Shown here: positions 19,199-27,858 of the stretch, piece by piece
How the letters are laid out: each line of letters begins with the position of its first letter
Numbering within the stretch: the stretch's first letter is position 1
From: Nonomuraea harbinensis
GTDB lineage: Bacteria > Actinomycetota > Actinomycetes > Streptosporangiales > Streptosporangiaceae
Assembly (NCBI RefSeq): GCF_019396385.1
Contig: NZ_JAHKRN010000007.1
Span: forward strand, 186,001 to 250,000
Length of the DNA stretch: 64,000 nt
Direction: 5' to 3'
Program-made: the position numbers and the translations under genes
Notes under the pieces: model-generated
Seen by the model: only the letters and a program-made list of their open reading frames with translations
The model's database searches: none
What the model was told of the DNA's origin: nothing

Positions 19199-19244
19199 GG
19201 CGTGGCGCGCACCGATGAGGGGGACTTGCCGGGCGCGCCACGCC
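19199..19244 (+). terminator. Hairpin between precursor and maturase genes (attenuator-like)
   Basis: GGCGTGGCGCGC (19199-19210) pairs perfectly over 12 bp with GCGCGCCACGCC (19233-19244) around a 22-nt loop, followed by CTTTGAT. It begins 16 bp after the precursor stop and ends 26 bp before the ATP-grasp start. A partial terminator here would give more precursor mRNA than enzyme mRNA. Confidence 0.6.
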
Positions 19245-19270
19245 CTTTGATGTGGCCCTGGAGCGTTCAC

Positions 19271-20263
19271 ATGCTTTTGATCATCAGTAGTCCCGATGAC
19301 GCCGTCACCATCGACTTCGTGCGCCCCAAGGTGGAAGCGCGCGGAATCCCGGTGCTCTGGTGGGACGAGGACCAGTACCCGGCGCACAGCCGGCTGACCG
19401 TCGAGGTAGCCGGCGGCGGCTGCCGGCAGATCCTGAAACACCACGGTCGGACGTACGATCTGGCCGAGGTCACCGCCGTCTGGGATCGTCGCCCCAGCCC
19501 GATCCAGGTCGGCGACCTGGTGACCGACGAGGACTACCGGGCGTACGCCGAACTGGTCGCCCGTCGTTTCCGCGACGGCTTCTGGGAGCTGGTGCCGGCG
19601 CGCTGGATGCCAGCCAAACCCACTCAGGCGCTGCGGTCCGACAACAAGCTGGTCCACCTCGCCAAGGCCGCCGAAATCGGCTTCACCGTGCCGCGGACCC
19701 TCTTCACCAACGATCCGGACGAGCTGATCCCCGCCTGGAACCGCGCCGACGGGCAACTCATCAGCAAAGCACTCACGTACAAGGACTTCTTCGTCTACGG
19801 CGAGCAGCACCTCATCTACACCACCCAGGTGCAACGGCGGCACCTGGCGGGCCGGCACCGGATCCAGCACGCGCCGGTGATCTTGCAGCCCAACATCACC
19901 AAGGCGGCCGAGCTGCGGGTGACGGTGGTGGGCGACCGGCTGTTCGCCGCCGAGATCGATTCGCAGTCCTCCCGGCTGACCGCGCAGGACTGGCGGCGCT
20001 ACGACGACAACAGGGTGGTGTACCGCGCCGTCGACCTTCCCGACGAGGTGGCCAGGCGCTGCTTGGAGTTCACGTCCGCACTCGGGCTGAACTTCGGGGC
20101 CATCGATCTCATCCGCACCGAGGACGGGGAGTACGTCTTCCTCGAAGTGAACGTGAACGGCCAGTGGGGCTGGATCGAGACGCTCACCGGACTGCCCATC
20201 AGCGACGCGATCACCGACTGGCTGACCGCCGACGAACCCGCGACCAAGGAGACGACGCCGTGA
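19271..20263 (+). CDS. ATP-grasp peptide ligase, graspetide-synthetase (MvdC/MvdD)-like
   Basis: A 330-aa enzyme of the ATP-grasp fold that in graspetide pathways activates Asp/Glu side chains as acyl phosphates and joins them to Ser/Thr or Lys of the core. Visible marks are DNKLVHLAKAAEIGFTVPRT (residues 124-143), the ATP-lysine region LISKAL (163-168), LQPNITKAAELRVTVVGDRL (205-224) and the metal-binding end FLEVNVNGQWGW (290-301). ATG 19271 is 7 bp after GGAGCG; an upstream in-frame ATG at 19202 falls in the hairpin. The stop overlaps the next start by 4 bp (GTGA). Confidence 0.85.
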   Translation: MLLIISSPDDAVTIDFVRPKVEARGIPVLWWDEDQYPAHSRLTVEVAGGGCRQILKHHGRTYDLAEVTAVWDRRPSPIQVGDLVTDEDYRAYAELVARRFRDGFWELVPARWMPAKPTQALRSDNKLVHLAKAAEIGFTVPRTLFTNDPDELIPAWNRADGQLISKALTYKDFFVYGEQHLIYTTQVQRRHLAGRHRIQHAPVILQPNITKAAELRVTVVGDRLFAAEIDSQSSRLTAQDWRRYDDNRVVYRAVDLPDEVARRCLEFTSALGLNFGAIDLIRTEDGEYVFLEVNVNGQWGWIETLTGLPISDAITDWLTADEPATKETTP

Positions 20264-21276
20264 CCACCCCATCAACAGCCGGCTTCGGCGCCGATCTGGC
20301 CAGCGCGGTGGCGCTGCTGCGCCGCCTGCCCCGCCACCGGGACCAGGTCAGCGAGGCCCGGCGGATGGTCGCCGCCTGGTCCGCCGCCCACCCGTCGCGC
20401 CGGCCCGAGCTCGTCGTCGACCTCCCGCCGGGCGACCTGCGGGCCGGCTACGACCTGGTGCTCGCCGACCCGGAGGGCGGGAGCGTCGCCCTCACCGGGC
20501 AGGCCGAGGACGGGGTACCCTGGTCGATCGAGTACTCCACCCACTTCGCGGCAAACCGGCTGCTCAGCGTGAACGAGCGCTCGCTTTCGGTGCCCTCGGC
20601 GCTGTTCACCATCCGTGCGCTCAACCGGCGGGACCCCACCCTGCACCGGCAACTCGTCGACTTCTGTCTCCTGTGGGACCAGGTGTTCGACGAGGACGTG
20701 GCGATGGCCGCCGAGGAACTGGCCGAGGCCGCCGACCTGTTCCGTCGCGGCCGTGGCCTGCACAGCCGGGCGGCCACCCTGGAGTGGCTGGCCGACGTCG
20801 GCCTCACCGAACAGGCGTTTGCCATCCACATCGAGTTCGTCGCCCGCATCGAGCGGTTCCGGCGAGGCTTCTTCGACAAGCACGCGGCCGACCACCTGCG
20901 GGCCCACCCGGCCGACTTCGACCGGGTCGACGCGGTCTGGGTGCGGGCGGTCGACGCGAAGGCGCTGGACGACCTCCCGACGGCACGCACCCCGGCCGAC
21001 CTGCTCACCCGTCTCGGGCAGCACAGCGGGGACCTCCAGCTCACCGTGGGCCGGCACTGGGCGCTGGATCTGCCCGCGCCGCTGCGCTCTCTCGTGGCGG
21101 GCGAGCTCGCCGGGCCGGTGCCCGAGGAAGGGCAGGTCATCCTCGGCGGCGTGCGGAGACGGGAAGCCGCCGACGCGACGGATCCGGCGGTGCTGGCCCG
21201 CGCCGGGGAAGCGGCGCTGGCCGAGTGGCTCGCCGGGCAGCGGGCCAAGGCGACGATCCGATGGCACTGGCTGTGA
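20260..21276 (+). CDS. PpiC/SurA-related RiPP maturation protein
   Basis: A 338-aa protein starting at GTG 20260. The middle region (about residues 120-250) has the SurA-N/PpiC-like helical pattern: LWDQVFDEDVAMAAEELAEA, FRRGRGLHSRAATLEWLADV and FAIHIEFVARIERFRRGFFD (each 20 residues). The C-terminal part resembles a parvulin-like fold. It fits the PpiC-related 'peptide maturation system' family found beside peptide-modifying enzymes and C39 exporters. A chaperone or accessory role is inferred; no catalytic residues can be assigned. It overlaps the ATP-grasp gene by 4 bp and the exporter gene by 16 bp. Confidence 0.7.
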   Translation: MTTPSTAGFGADLASAVALLRRLPRHRDQVSEARRMVAAWSAAHPSRRPELVVDLPPGDLRAGYDLVLADPEGGSVALTGQAEDGVPWSIEYSTHFAANRLLSVNERSLSVPSALFTIRALNRRDPTLHRQLVDFCLLWDQVFDEDVAMAAEELAEAADLFRRGRGLHSRAATLEWLADVGLTEQAFAIHIEFVARIERFRRGFFDKHAADHLRAHPADFDRVDAVWVRAVDAKALDDLPTARTPADLLTRLGQHSGDLQLTVGRHWALDLPAPLRSLVAGELAGPVPEEGQVILGGVRRREAADATDPAVLARAGEAALAEWLAGQRAKATIRWHWL

Positions 21277-23426
21277 TCCGGCGCGTACCACTGCGTATGC
21301 AGCTCTCGGCGGCGGACTGCGCCGCCGCCTGCCTGGCCATGGTGCTGAGCGCGCACGGCCGGCGCACCTCCGTCATGGAGGCACGCAAGCATCTCCCGTC
21401 GGACCGGGACGGCGCGAGCGCCCGCGAGCTGATCGCCGCCGGGAGACATTTCGGATTGACTCTGCGCGCGTTCTCCGCGCCGGCGGCCAGCCTCTCCCGG
21501 CTGCCGACTCCGCTCATCGCCCACTGGGGGGAGAACCATTTCGTCGTCGTCGAGGACATCCGCGACAAGGAGGTGCGGCTCGCCGACCCCGCCCAGGGCC
21601 GGCGCCGGCTGAGCCATGACGAGTTCACGGCCGCATACAGCGGCGTCGTCCTGTCCGGGAAACCCGAGGGGAAGCTGCCCCGCGGCTCCGACTCGACCTG
21701 GCGGACCGCCGCCCGGATGCTCACCGGGGTGTTCGGCGACTGGCGGCTGATCGCCTCCCTGGTCGTCGCATCCCTCGTGGTGCAGTTCTTCCCGCTTCTG
21801 GTGGCGGGGGTCACCCGGGTGGTGGTCGACGGGACGACCAGCGGGAACCTCGACGAGATGCTGCTCCCGCTCAGCGTGGCGGCGGGCGTCGGCTGGCTGG
21901 TCTTCGCGGTCGTGAGCTGGCTGCGCTCGGTGCTGCTGATCGAGCTGCAGACCGGTGTGGCGGCCCGGCTGATGCGCCGGCTCGTCGAGCACACCTTCAC
22001 CCTGCCCTTCCGCTTCTTCGACCAGCGTGGCTCCGGCGACCTGCTCAGCCGCCTCTCCACCGCCTCGACACTGCGTGACCTGGTCACGGAGCGGTCCCTC
22101 GCCTTCGGCATCGACTGCCTCACCGGCCTGGGCTACCTGCTCCTGCTCGCGGTCGCCTCCCCCCCGATCGCGATCGCCGCTGCCGCCGTCGCCGCCCTGC
22201 AGGCACTCATCGCGCTGCTGGCCGGGCGGGCGAGCATCCAGCGCGTGCACGAATCGTTGAACGCCCAGGCGATGACGCAGAACACCCTGGTGGAAAGCCT
22301 CGGTGGAGTGGAGACGGTGATCGCCTGCGGGGCGGAGGAAGCCACCGTCAGCCGCTGGCGGGCCCGCTACGGCCGCGAGCTCGCGACCGCCCGGCGCCGC
22401 GACCTGTTCCTCACCGGGGTCCAGGCGCTCACCACCGCCGCACAGACCGGCCTGGCCGTCGGGCTGCTGCTCATCGTCGCCTACCAGCTGCCCAGCACGG
22501 CGCAGCTCGGCGAGCTGCTCGCCCTCGCCGCGCTGGCCGGCGCCGCGCTGGCCCCGCTGGGGTCGCTGCTCACCACCGTCCAGCAACTCCATGCCGCGAT
22601 GGCCCACCTGGAACGCCTCGGCGACATCATGGACACCCCGCCGGCGCCGAACGGCCGGGGGCAGCTGCCCGGCGGCCTGCGCGGCCGCATCGACGTGAGC
22701 GGCGCGTACTTCGGCTACCACCCCTCCCGCCCGGTCCTGCGCGACATCACCCTGCGGATCGAACCGGGGCAGCGCATCGCGATCGTCGGGTCGTCCGGGT
22801 CCGGCAAAACCACCCTCGGCCGACTCCTGCTCGGCCTGCTCGAACCGACCGCCGGGCAGATCAGCTACGACGACGTGCCGCTGGAACTGCTCGACCGGCG
22901 GCGGCTGCGGCAGCAGATGGGCATCGTCACCCAGCAGCCGTTCCTGTTCGAGGGTACGATCGCCGACAACATCACCGTGGGGAAGCCCCGCTGCACACCC
23001 GAACAGATCCAGCTGGCGGTATGGGTGGCCGCGCTCACCGAGGACATCACCGCGATGCCGATGGGCCTGCACACCACAGTGGGCGAGTCCGGCTCCCAGG
23101 TCTCCGGCGGCCAGCGGCAACGCATCGCGCTGGCCCGCGCCGTGGTGCACCAGCCCAGCGTTCTCCTGCTCGACGAGCCGACCTCCAGTCTGGACGCCCG
23201 TACCGAGGCGATGATCCAGCGGCGGCTCGCGCGGGTCGGCTGCACGCAGGTGGTGATCGCGCACCGGCTCTCCACGATCCGCAACGCCGACCTCATCGTC
23301 GTCCTGGATCGGGGGACGATCGTGGAGCAGGGCACCCACGACGCCCTCGTCGCCCGGGGCGGCCGCTACGCCGAGCTCGTACGCGAACAGCAGGACCATC
23401 GGGACCAAGCGGTCAGCGGCGTATGA
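21261..23426 (+). CDS. C39-peptidase-containing ABC exporter (PCAT)
   Basis: A 721-aa leader-cleaving transporter. Residues 1-120 are a C39 peptidase with oxyanion Gln14, catalytic Cys20 (SAADCAAAC), His93 (ENHFVVVED) and Asp109 (LADPAQG). A six-helix membrane domain follows (about 150-440). The ATPase has Walker A GSSGSGKTT near residue 510, signature VSGGQRQR near 614 and Walker B VLLLDEPTSSLD near 634. The expected job is removal of the precursor leader after Gly30-Ala31 and export. ATG 21261 overlaps the upstream stop; GTG 21273 is an alternative. The 3' end overlaps the convergent regulator gene by 14 bp. Confidence 0.92.
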   Translation: MALAVIRRVPLRMQLSAADCAAACLAMVLSAHGRRTSVMEARKHLPSDRDGASARELIAAGRHFGLTLRAFSAPAASLSRLPTPLIAHWGENHFVVVEDIRDKEVRLADPAQGRRRLSHDEFTAAYSGVVLSGKPEGKLPRGSDSTWRTAARMLTGVFGDWRLIASLVVASLVVQFFPLLVAGVTRVVVDGTTSGNLDEMLLPLSVAAGVGWLVFAVVSWLRSVLLIELQTGVAARLMRRLVEHTFTLPFRFFDQRGSGDLLSRLSTASTLRDLVTERSLAFGIDCLTGLGYLLLLAVASPPIAIAAAAVAALQALIALLAGRASIQRVHESLNAQAMTQNTLVESLGGVETVIACGAEEATVSRWRARYGRELATARRRDLFLTGVQALTTAAQTGLAVGLLLIVAYQLPSTAQLGELLALAALAGAALAPLGSLLTTVQQLHAAMAHLERLGDIMDTPPAPNGRGQLPGGLRGRIDVSGAYFGYHPSRPVLRDITLRIEPGQRIAIVGSSGSGKTTLGRLLLGLLEPTAGQISYDDVPLELLDRRRLRQQMGIVTQQPFLFEGTIADNITVGKPRCTPEQIQLAVWVAALTEDITAMPMGLHTTVGESGSQVSGGQRQRIALARAVVHQPSVLLLDEPTSSLDARTEAMIQRRLARVGCTQVVIAHRLSTIRNADLIVVLDRGTIVEQGTHDALVARGGRYAELVREQQDHRDQAVSGV

Positions 23427-26004
23427 GACCGTCCTCGGCGAGCGCCGCCGCCAGCTCGGTGCGGCGGTGGATGCCGAGCTTGTCATAGGCCCGCTGCAGG
23501 TGGTTCTCCACCGTACGGGGCGACACCGACAACGCACGCGCGATGGCCGCGGTCTCCATCCCGCTCGCCGCCAGCTCGCTGATCTGCTTTTCCCGGCACG
23601 TCAGCACCGGCGACGACCTGGGCGGGGGCAGCCACTCCGGCCAGGCGCCCTGATGCTCGCCGAGCAGCCGCTGGGTACGGCGCGCGAGCGCGTTCACCTC
23701 CCGGCCGCCGCGGAACGTCGCCCCGGTGGCGGCGGCCTCCAGCGCGAAGCCGTGGTACCCGCGTCGCTCGAAGGCGGCGCTGACCCGGTTCATCCCGCAC
23801 AGGTCCTGGTCCACCAGCGCCGCGGCGTGGTCGGCGAGGAGGCCGAACAGCTCCCCGTCGGCGTTCTCCGCGATCTTCCGAAGCCGGGCAACCGTCGCCG
23901 CCGACGGGTTGAACCGGATGTCGACGTGCAGGAATTCGGTGGCCATCAGCACGTTGCCGACGGCCAGCGCCTCCTCGGCCCGGCGGCGCAGAACCACCCC
24001 GGCGCCCTCGCGGTCCCCGGCGAGCACCAGCGCCCACACCTCGCCGAAGGCGCCGTAGTCGGCCGCCGACGGGTCGGCCCCGGCCTCCCCGAGCCGGTCC
24101 AGCAGCTCACGCGCCTCGTCGACGAGACCCCGCCCCGCGGCCACGCCGGCGCTGATCGCCAGCACGGTCTCCCGGAACCGGAACCTCGGCTGGCTGTCGG
24201 TCAGCGCGCGGGCCTCCCGCAGCCACCTCGCCGCCTGCTCGGTCCGCCCCTGGTAGTAGGAGCAGATCCCGCCGGCCAGCGCGACGAGGGCCACCCCGGC
24301 GGCCGACCCCTGCTCGACCGCGTCGTGGTAGTAACGCTGCACCGTCTCGGCCGCCCGTTCCACCGCACCGGCCATGACCAGCGCGTGCACGTGACAGACC
24401 TGCGTCATCGCCCGCATCGTCGGCCACGCGCCGCCGAACGCACCCCGGGCCGCGGCCAGTTCCTCGATCGCCCGCGCCGGCCGCCCGGTGAAGAGCAGCA
24501 ACTGCGGCCGCAACGGCGCCATCGCCCCCACCAGGACCGGATCGTCCGGCGGGCGGTCCAACAGCCGCGTCACCATCTCGTCCGCCGCCTCGACCCGGCC
24601 GTCGAAGACCAGGACGAGCGCCTCGGCGGCCAGCAGGTCGCCCGAGTCTTCCGCCGCGATCGCGGCCTTGGCCTCGGCGACGACCTCCAGCGCCCGCCGC
24701 GGGTCACGGAAACCCCAGAACAGGTTGACCGCCCGCAGCGCGGCCACATTCGCCCGCGCGGCCGGGTCCACCAGCTTCCGGGCCGCCTCGGCCAGCCACT
24801 TCTCCGCCTCGGCGTTCTCACCCCGCGCCACGAGCGCCCGGCCCAGCCGCCAGGCCCCGGCCGGCGTGGCGACCTGGCGGGACAACTGCTCCGCCACCGC
24901 CACATCCCGGTCACGCAACGCCTCGTCGGCCGCTGCCAGCACCTCGTCGTCGGGCACGTCCAGTTGGGCCGCCAGCCGCCACTGCACCGTGCGGACCCGG
25001 TCGTCCGGCCGGCACGCCATCATCGTGGTGGCGAGGTCGTTGCGGATCCTGTAGATCCGCAACGCTCCGGTACGGGCGACGACGGTGTGGGCGTGCAACG
25101 GGTGCGCCACCCGGAGCAGCGGGACCCTTCCGGACTGGTCGAACTGGATGAGCCGCTGCTCTTCCAGCCGTTCCAGCACCGGCATCGGGACCAGCCGCTC
25201 CATCACCTCCAGCGGCGCCGAGTGGGCGACGGCCAGATAACGCAGCGCGTCCAGCTCCTCGGCCGAGAGCGCGTCCAGCGCCGCCGCGGCCGTGTCACTG
25301 GAGTGGGCGTCGCCGATGGCACCGTCGCGCCAGGTCACCACACCTTCCCTGGTCACCAGGGCGCCGTCGTCCACCGCGCCGCAGAGCAGCTCCCGCAGGA
25401 AGAGCGGATTGCCGCCGCTGACCCGCCACAGCCCGTCCAGCGTGAGCCCGTCCACCGGAGCCCCGAGCACCGCCTCGACCAGGTCCTTCGTCCGCGCCCG
25501 GTCGAGCGGGGCGAGGTCCATGCGCGACCACCGGCCCCACCGCCGCAGCCCCTCGGCCGGCGCCGCCTCCGTGGCCATCAGTACGCGCGCCCCGGCGTGC
25601 ACCACCAGCCGCTGGAGCACCGCCGCCGAATCCTCGTCCAGCCAGCTCGCGTCGTCGATGGCGATGACGACCGTACGTCCCCGCGCGGCCTTGAGCAGGG
25701 CCGCGACGGGATCCGCCGGGTCGCCCGGCTCCGGCAGGAGCTGGCGGACCGCCCCGAACGGCACGTCCCGGTCGGCCGGCGTGCAGACGATCCGCGCGGT
25801 GTGGCACGAGCTCACGGCGCAACGGTGGAGCACGGCCTCGACGACCCGGCTCTTCCCCACCCCGGTGTCGCCGACGAGCAGCACCCCGTCCGGGCCGTCG
25901 GCGAGCAGCGCCTGGAGGATCGCCGCCACGTCCTGCCCCCGCCCGGTCAACGGCCACCGACGCCGGACCTGCTGGGCGGAGATCGTCGTAGTCAGCTCGG
26001 GCAT
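23413..26004 (-). CDS. LAL-type LuxR-family transcriptional regulator
   Basis: An 863-aa large ATP-binding LuxR regulator. Walker A GDTGVGKS is at residues 45-52 and Walker B VVIAIDDASW near residue 110. A long helical TPR-like middle follows, and a C-terminal LuxR helix-turn-helix (LTCREKQISELAASG, then SVSPRTVENHLQRAYDKLGI, 20 residues) occupies about residues 800-855. LALs often activate specialised-metabolite clusters. It converges with the exporter gene, overlapping it by 14 bp, which suggests that it belongs to the RiPP locus. Its own promoter lies in 26005-26172. Confidence 0.88.
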   Translation of the reverse strand: MPELTTTISAQQVRRRWPLTGRGQDVAAILQALLADGPDGVLLVGDTGVGKSRVVEAVLHRCAVSSCHTARIVCTPADRDVPFGAVRQLLPEPGDPADPVAALLKAARGRTVVIAIDDASWLDEDSAAVLQRLVVHAGARVLMATEAAPAEGLRRWGRWSRMDLAPLDRARTKDLVEAVLGAPVDGLTLDGLWRVSGGNPLFLRELLCGAVDDGALVTREGVVTWRDGAIGDAHSSDTAAAALDALSAEELDALRYLAVAHSAPLEVMERLVPMPVLERLEEQRLIQFDQSGRVPLLRVAHPLHAHTVVARTGALRIYRIRNDLATTMMACRPDDRVRTVQWRLAAQLDVPDDEVLAAADEALRDRDVAVAEQLSRQVATPAGAWRLGRALVARGENAEAEKWLAEAARKLVDPAARANVAALRAVNLFWGFRDPRRALEVVAEAKAAIAAEDSGDLLAAEALVLVFDGRVEAADEMVTRLLDRPPDDPVLVGAMAPLRPQLLLFTGRPARAIEELAAARGAFGGAWPTMRAMTQVCHVHALVMAGAVERAAETVQRYYHDAVEQGSAAGVALVALAGGICSYYQGRTEQAARWLREARALTDSQPRFRFRETVLAISAGVAAGRGLVDEARELLDRLGEAGADPSAADYGAFGEVWALVLAGDREGAGVVLRRRAEEALAVGNVLMATEFLHVDIRFNPSAATVARLRKIAENADGELFGLLADHAAALVDQDLCGMNRVSAAFERRGYHGFALEAAATGATFRGGREVNALARRTQRLLGEHQGAWPEWLPPPRSSPVLTCREKQISELAASGMETAAIARALSVSPRTVENHLQRAYDKLGIHRRTELAAALAEDGLIRR

Positions 26005-26172
26005 CTGGGCATCAGCCGTCCGTCACGCGTCGGCGAAGCTCCGAAGGCCTCGCCCACCGGTTCTCACATATCCCGACTTTCCCGATCATCCGATCGGGGC
26101 CGGGGTTGAGCAGTGTATCCGAACCCCTTCAGCTGAGCCCGCGGCCGGATCCGTACGCGTCGCCAGCCCTCG

Positions 26173-26853
26173 CTAGTCGCGTTCGACCAGCGACCGCCAG
26201 CGGCGGACCAGCTGCGCGTCCACCGGGTCCGTCCAGCTCCGCCGGACCGCCGAGCCCACGTGGAAGGCGCGTACGCCGTAGTCCAGCAGGTCCGCTACGT
26301 GCCGGGGCCTGAGACCGCCGCCGGCCATGATGATGGAGCCGTCGCCGGCGTCGGCGCGGCCCTTGAGCACCGGCAGCCCGTCCCCCACGCCGTGCGGCGA
26401 GCCCGCCGTCAGCACCGTGGCGAGGTTGGGCAGCAGCCGTACGGCCCGCCAGGAGGCCTGCGTGTCGGCCGCGTGGTCGACCGCCCGGTGGAACGTCCAG
26501 GGCAGCGGGGACACCGCGTGGATGAGCGCCTCGGTGGCCGCCAGGTCCACGGCACCCGCCTCGTCCAGGAACCCGAAGACGAACCCGGCCGCGCCCGCCT
26601 GCGCCAGCTCGCGGGCGTCGGCGCGCAGCCGTTCCAGCACGTCGCCGTCCGCGGCGAACCCGCCGTCGCAGCGGAGCATCACCATCTGCGGCAGCGGGCA
26701 CTCGGCGGCGATGGCCGCGACCGTCTCGGGCGCCGGAGTGAGCCCGCCCTCCGCCATCCCGGTGACGACCTCCAGGCGGTCGGCGCCACCTTGTTCAGCC
26801 GCCACGGCGTCACGCACGCCGAGCGCGATGACCTCCAGCAGGGATCCCGTCAT
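26173..26853 (-). CDS. cutC: CutC family protein (copper homeostasis type)
   Basis: A 226-aa TIM-barrel protein with CutC hallmarks: LEVIALGVRDAVAAEQGGAD (20 residues) at the start, GGLTPAPETV, VMLRCDGGFAADGDVLERL, FHRAVDHAADTQASWRAV and AGGGLRPRHVADLLDYGV. CutC was linked to copper tolerance in E. coli, but the biochemical role remains unclear. ATG 26853 is chosen because the fold begins there; the frame is open to 27012 but the extra residues are Arg/Pro-rich and unlike CutC. Confidence 0.85.
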   Translation of the reverse strand: MTGSLLEVIALGVRDAVAAEQGGADRLEVVTGMAEGGLTPAPETVAAIAAECPLPQMVMLRCDGGFAADGDVLERLRADARELAQAGAAGFVFGFLDEAGAVDLAATEALIHAVSPLPWTFHRAVDHAADTQASWRAVRLLPNLATVLTAGSPHGVGDGLPVLKGRADAGDGSIIMAGGGLRPRHVADLLDYGVRAFHVGSAVRRSWTDPVDAQLVRRWRSLVERD

Positions 26854-27039
26854 GCTGGAGAGGGTATAGGCAGCTCTGCCCTGATTTGCCCGCCGAGGTG
26901 GGGAAATCCTCCTGGCGGGCCGGCATACGCCGGGCACCCGGGGAGCGCGGGCGACGGCCCGCACTCCCCTGTCAGCCGCCGACCGGACCGGCCCTGCTGT
27001 GAACGTGAACATCGCCGGCCATGCGGAACGGATCCGGAG

Positions 27040-27642
27040 TCAGGCGACGATCAGTTCCGGCGCCGTGAGGTCGCGGAAGGCCGTGATCGCCGGGTCGGCG
27101 GCCCTGCGCTGGAACAGCGCGCCCGACGCGCGATGCGGCAGGTCCACCGTGCGCACGTGACGGAAGCCGCGGCGCCGGTAGTAGCTCTGGAGCCCTTCGT
27201 TGCGCTTGGCGCAGTCCAGCCGCAGCCACGGCAGTCCCGACCCGTACGCGGTGGCGCCCGCCCAGTCCAGCAGGGCGTCTCCCAGGCCGCTCCCCGACCA
27301 GGGCCGCGCCACGGCGAGCTTGTGCACGTACAGGGCGGCGCCGGGGTCGTCGGCCTCGGTCCAGAACTCCGGATCGGCGTGCCCGTCGAGGGCGATGGTG
27401 GCGACGAGCGGCGCCGGCCCGTCGGGGTCGAGCGCGCGCAGCTCGTCGTCGAGCAGGAACAGCACGCGCTCCTCGATCAGCGGCAGGATACGGTCCGGGC
27501 CGAAGCCCTCGCGGGGCCACTGGCGGACGCCCCGCGAGTGCAGCCAGCCGGCCGTGTCGGCGAGGAGGTCGAGAACCCCCCGGAGGTCGACGGGCTCCGC
27601 CCGCCGGAGGGTGAGCGGGTGCAGGAGGGTGTTCGTGCGCAT
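27040..27642 (-). CDS. GNAT-family N-acetyltransferase
   Basis: A 200-aa protein with GNAT topology. The acetyl-CoA-binding loop region is LYVHKLAVARPWSGSGLGDA near residues 104-123, followed by LRLDCAKRNEGLQSYYRRRG (20 residues) and a terminal strand. The substrate is unknown. ATG 27642 follows AAAGGTGA. It is downstream of the gntR gene on the same strand but separated by a terminator-like hairpin and a palindrome-rich AT-rich leader, so it probably has its own regulated promoter. Confidence 0.82.
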   Translation of the reverse strand: MRTNTLLHPLTLRRAEPVDLRGVLDLLADTAGWLHSRGVRQWPREGFGPDRILPLIEERVLFLLDDELRALDPDGPAPLVATIALDGHADPEFWTEADDPGAALYVHKLAVARPWSGSGLGDALLDWAGATAYGSGLPWLRLDCAKRNEGLQSYYRRRGFRHVRTVDLPHRASGALFQRRAADPAITAFRDLTAPELIVA

Positions 27643-27661
27643 GATTCACCTTTCATTGCGA

Positions 27662-27755
27662 TACGCGCGCGTACGAATACGCAAAGTGATCGATGGTTGG
27701 GATACGAATCCCAAATGGTGGCCTATGGCCCGATATATCCGATAGCCCGATATAT
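27662..27755 (-). promoter_or_regulatory. AT-rich, palindrome-dense leader of GNAT gene
   Basis: Within 95 bp there are a perfect 12-bp palindrome TACGCGCGCGTA (27662-27673), the inverted repeat TTGGGAT-ACGA-ATCCCAA (27697-27714), and a 17-bp-period direct repeat with CCCGATATAT at 27729-27738 and 27746-27755. The region is far more A/T-rich than its surroundings and directly precedes the GNAT gene, so it probably holds the promoter and operators; the adjacent GntR is a candidate binder. Confidence 0.5.
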
Positions 27756-27773
27756 ACGGATAAATCGCTATAA

Positions 27774-27793
27774 GGGGAGCATTACGGCTCCCC
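27774..27793 (-). terminator. gntR terminator
   Basis: GGGGAGC (27774-27780) pairs with GCTCCCC (27787-27793) around a 6-nt loop. On the minus strand the stem is followed by TTATAG. It lies 65 bp after the gntR stop. Confidence 0.6.
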
Positions 27794-27858
27794 GCGTCCA
27801 GCGAGACGGCAGGCTCGCTGGTACCGCGGCCGGCGGGATCACCCCCAACCGAGCTCTG

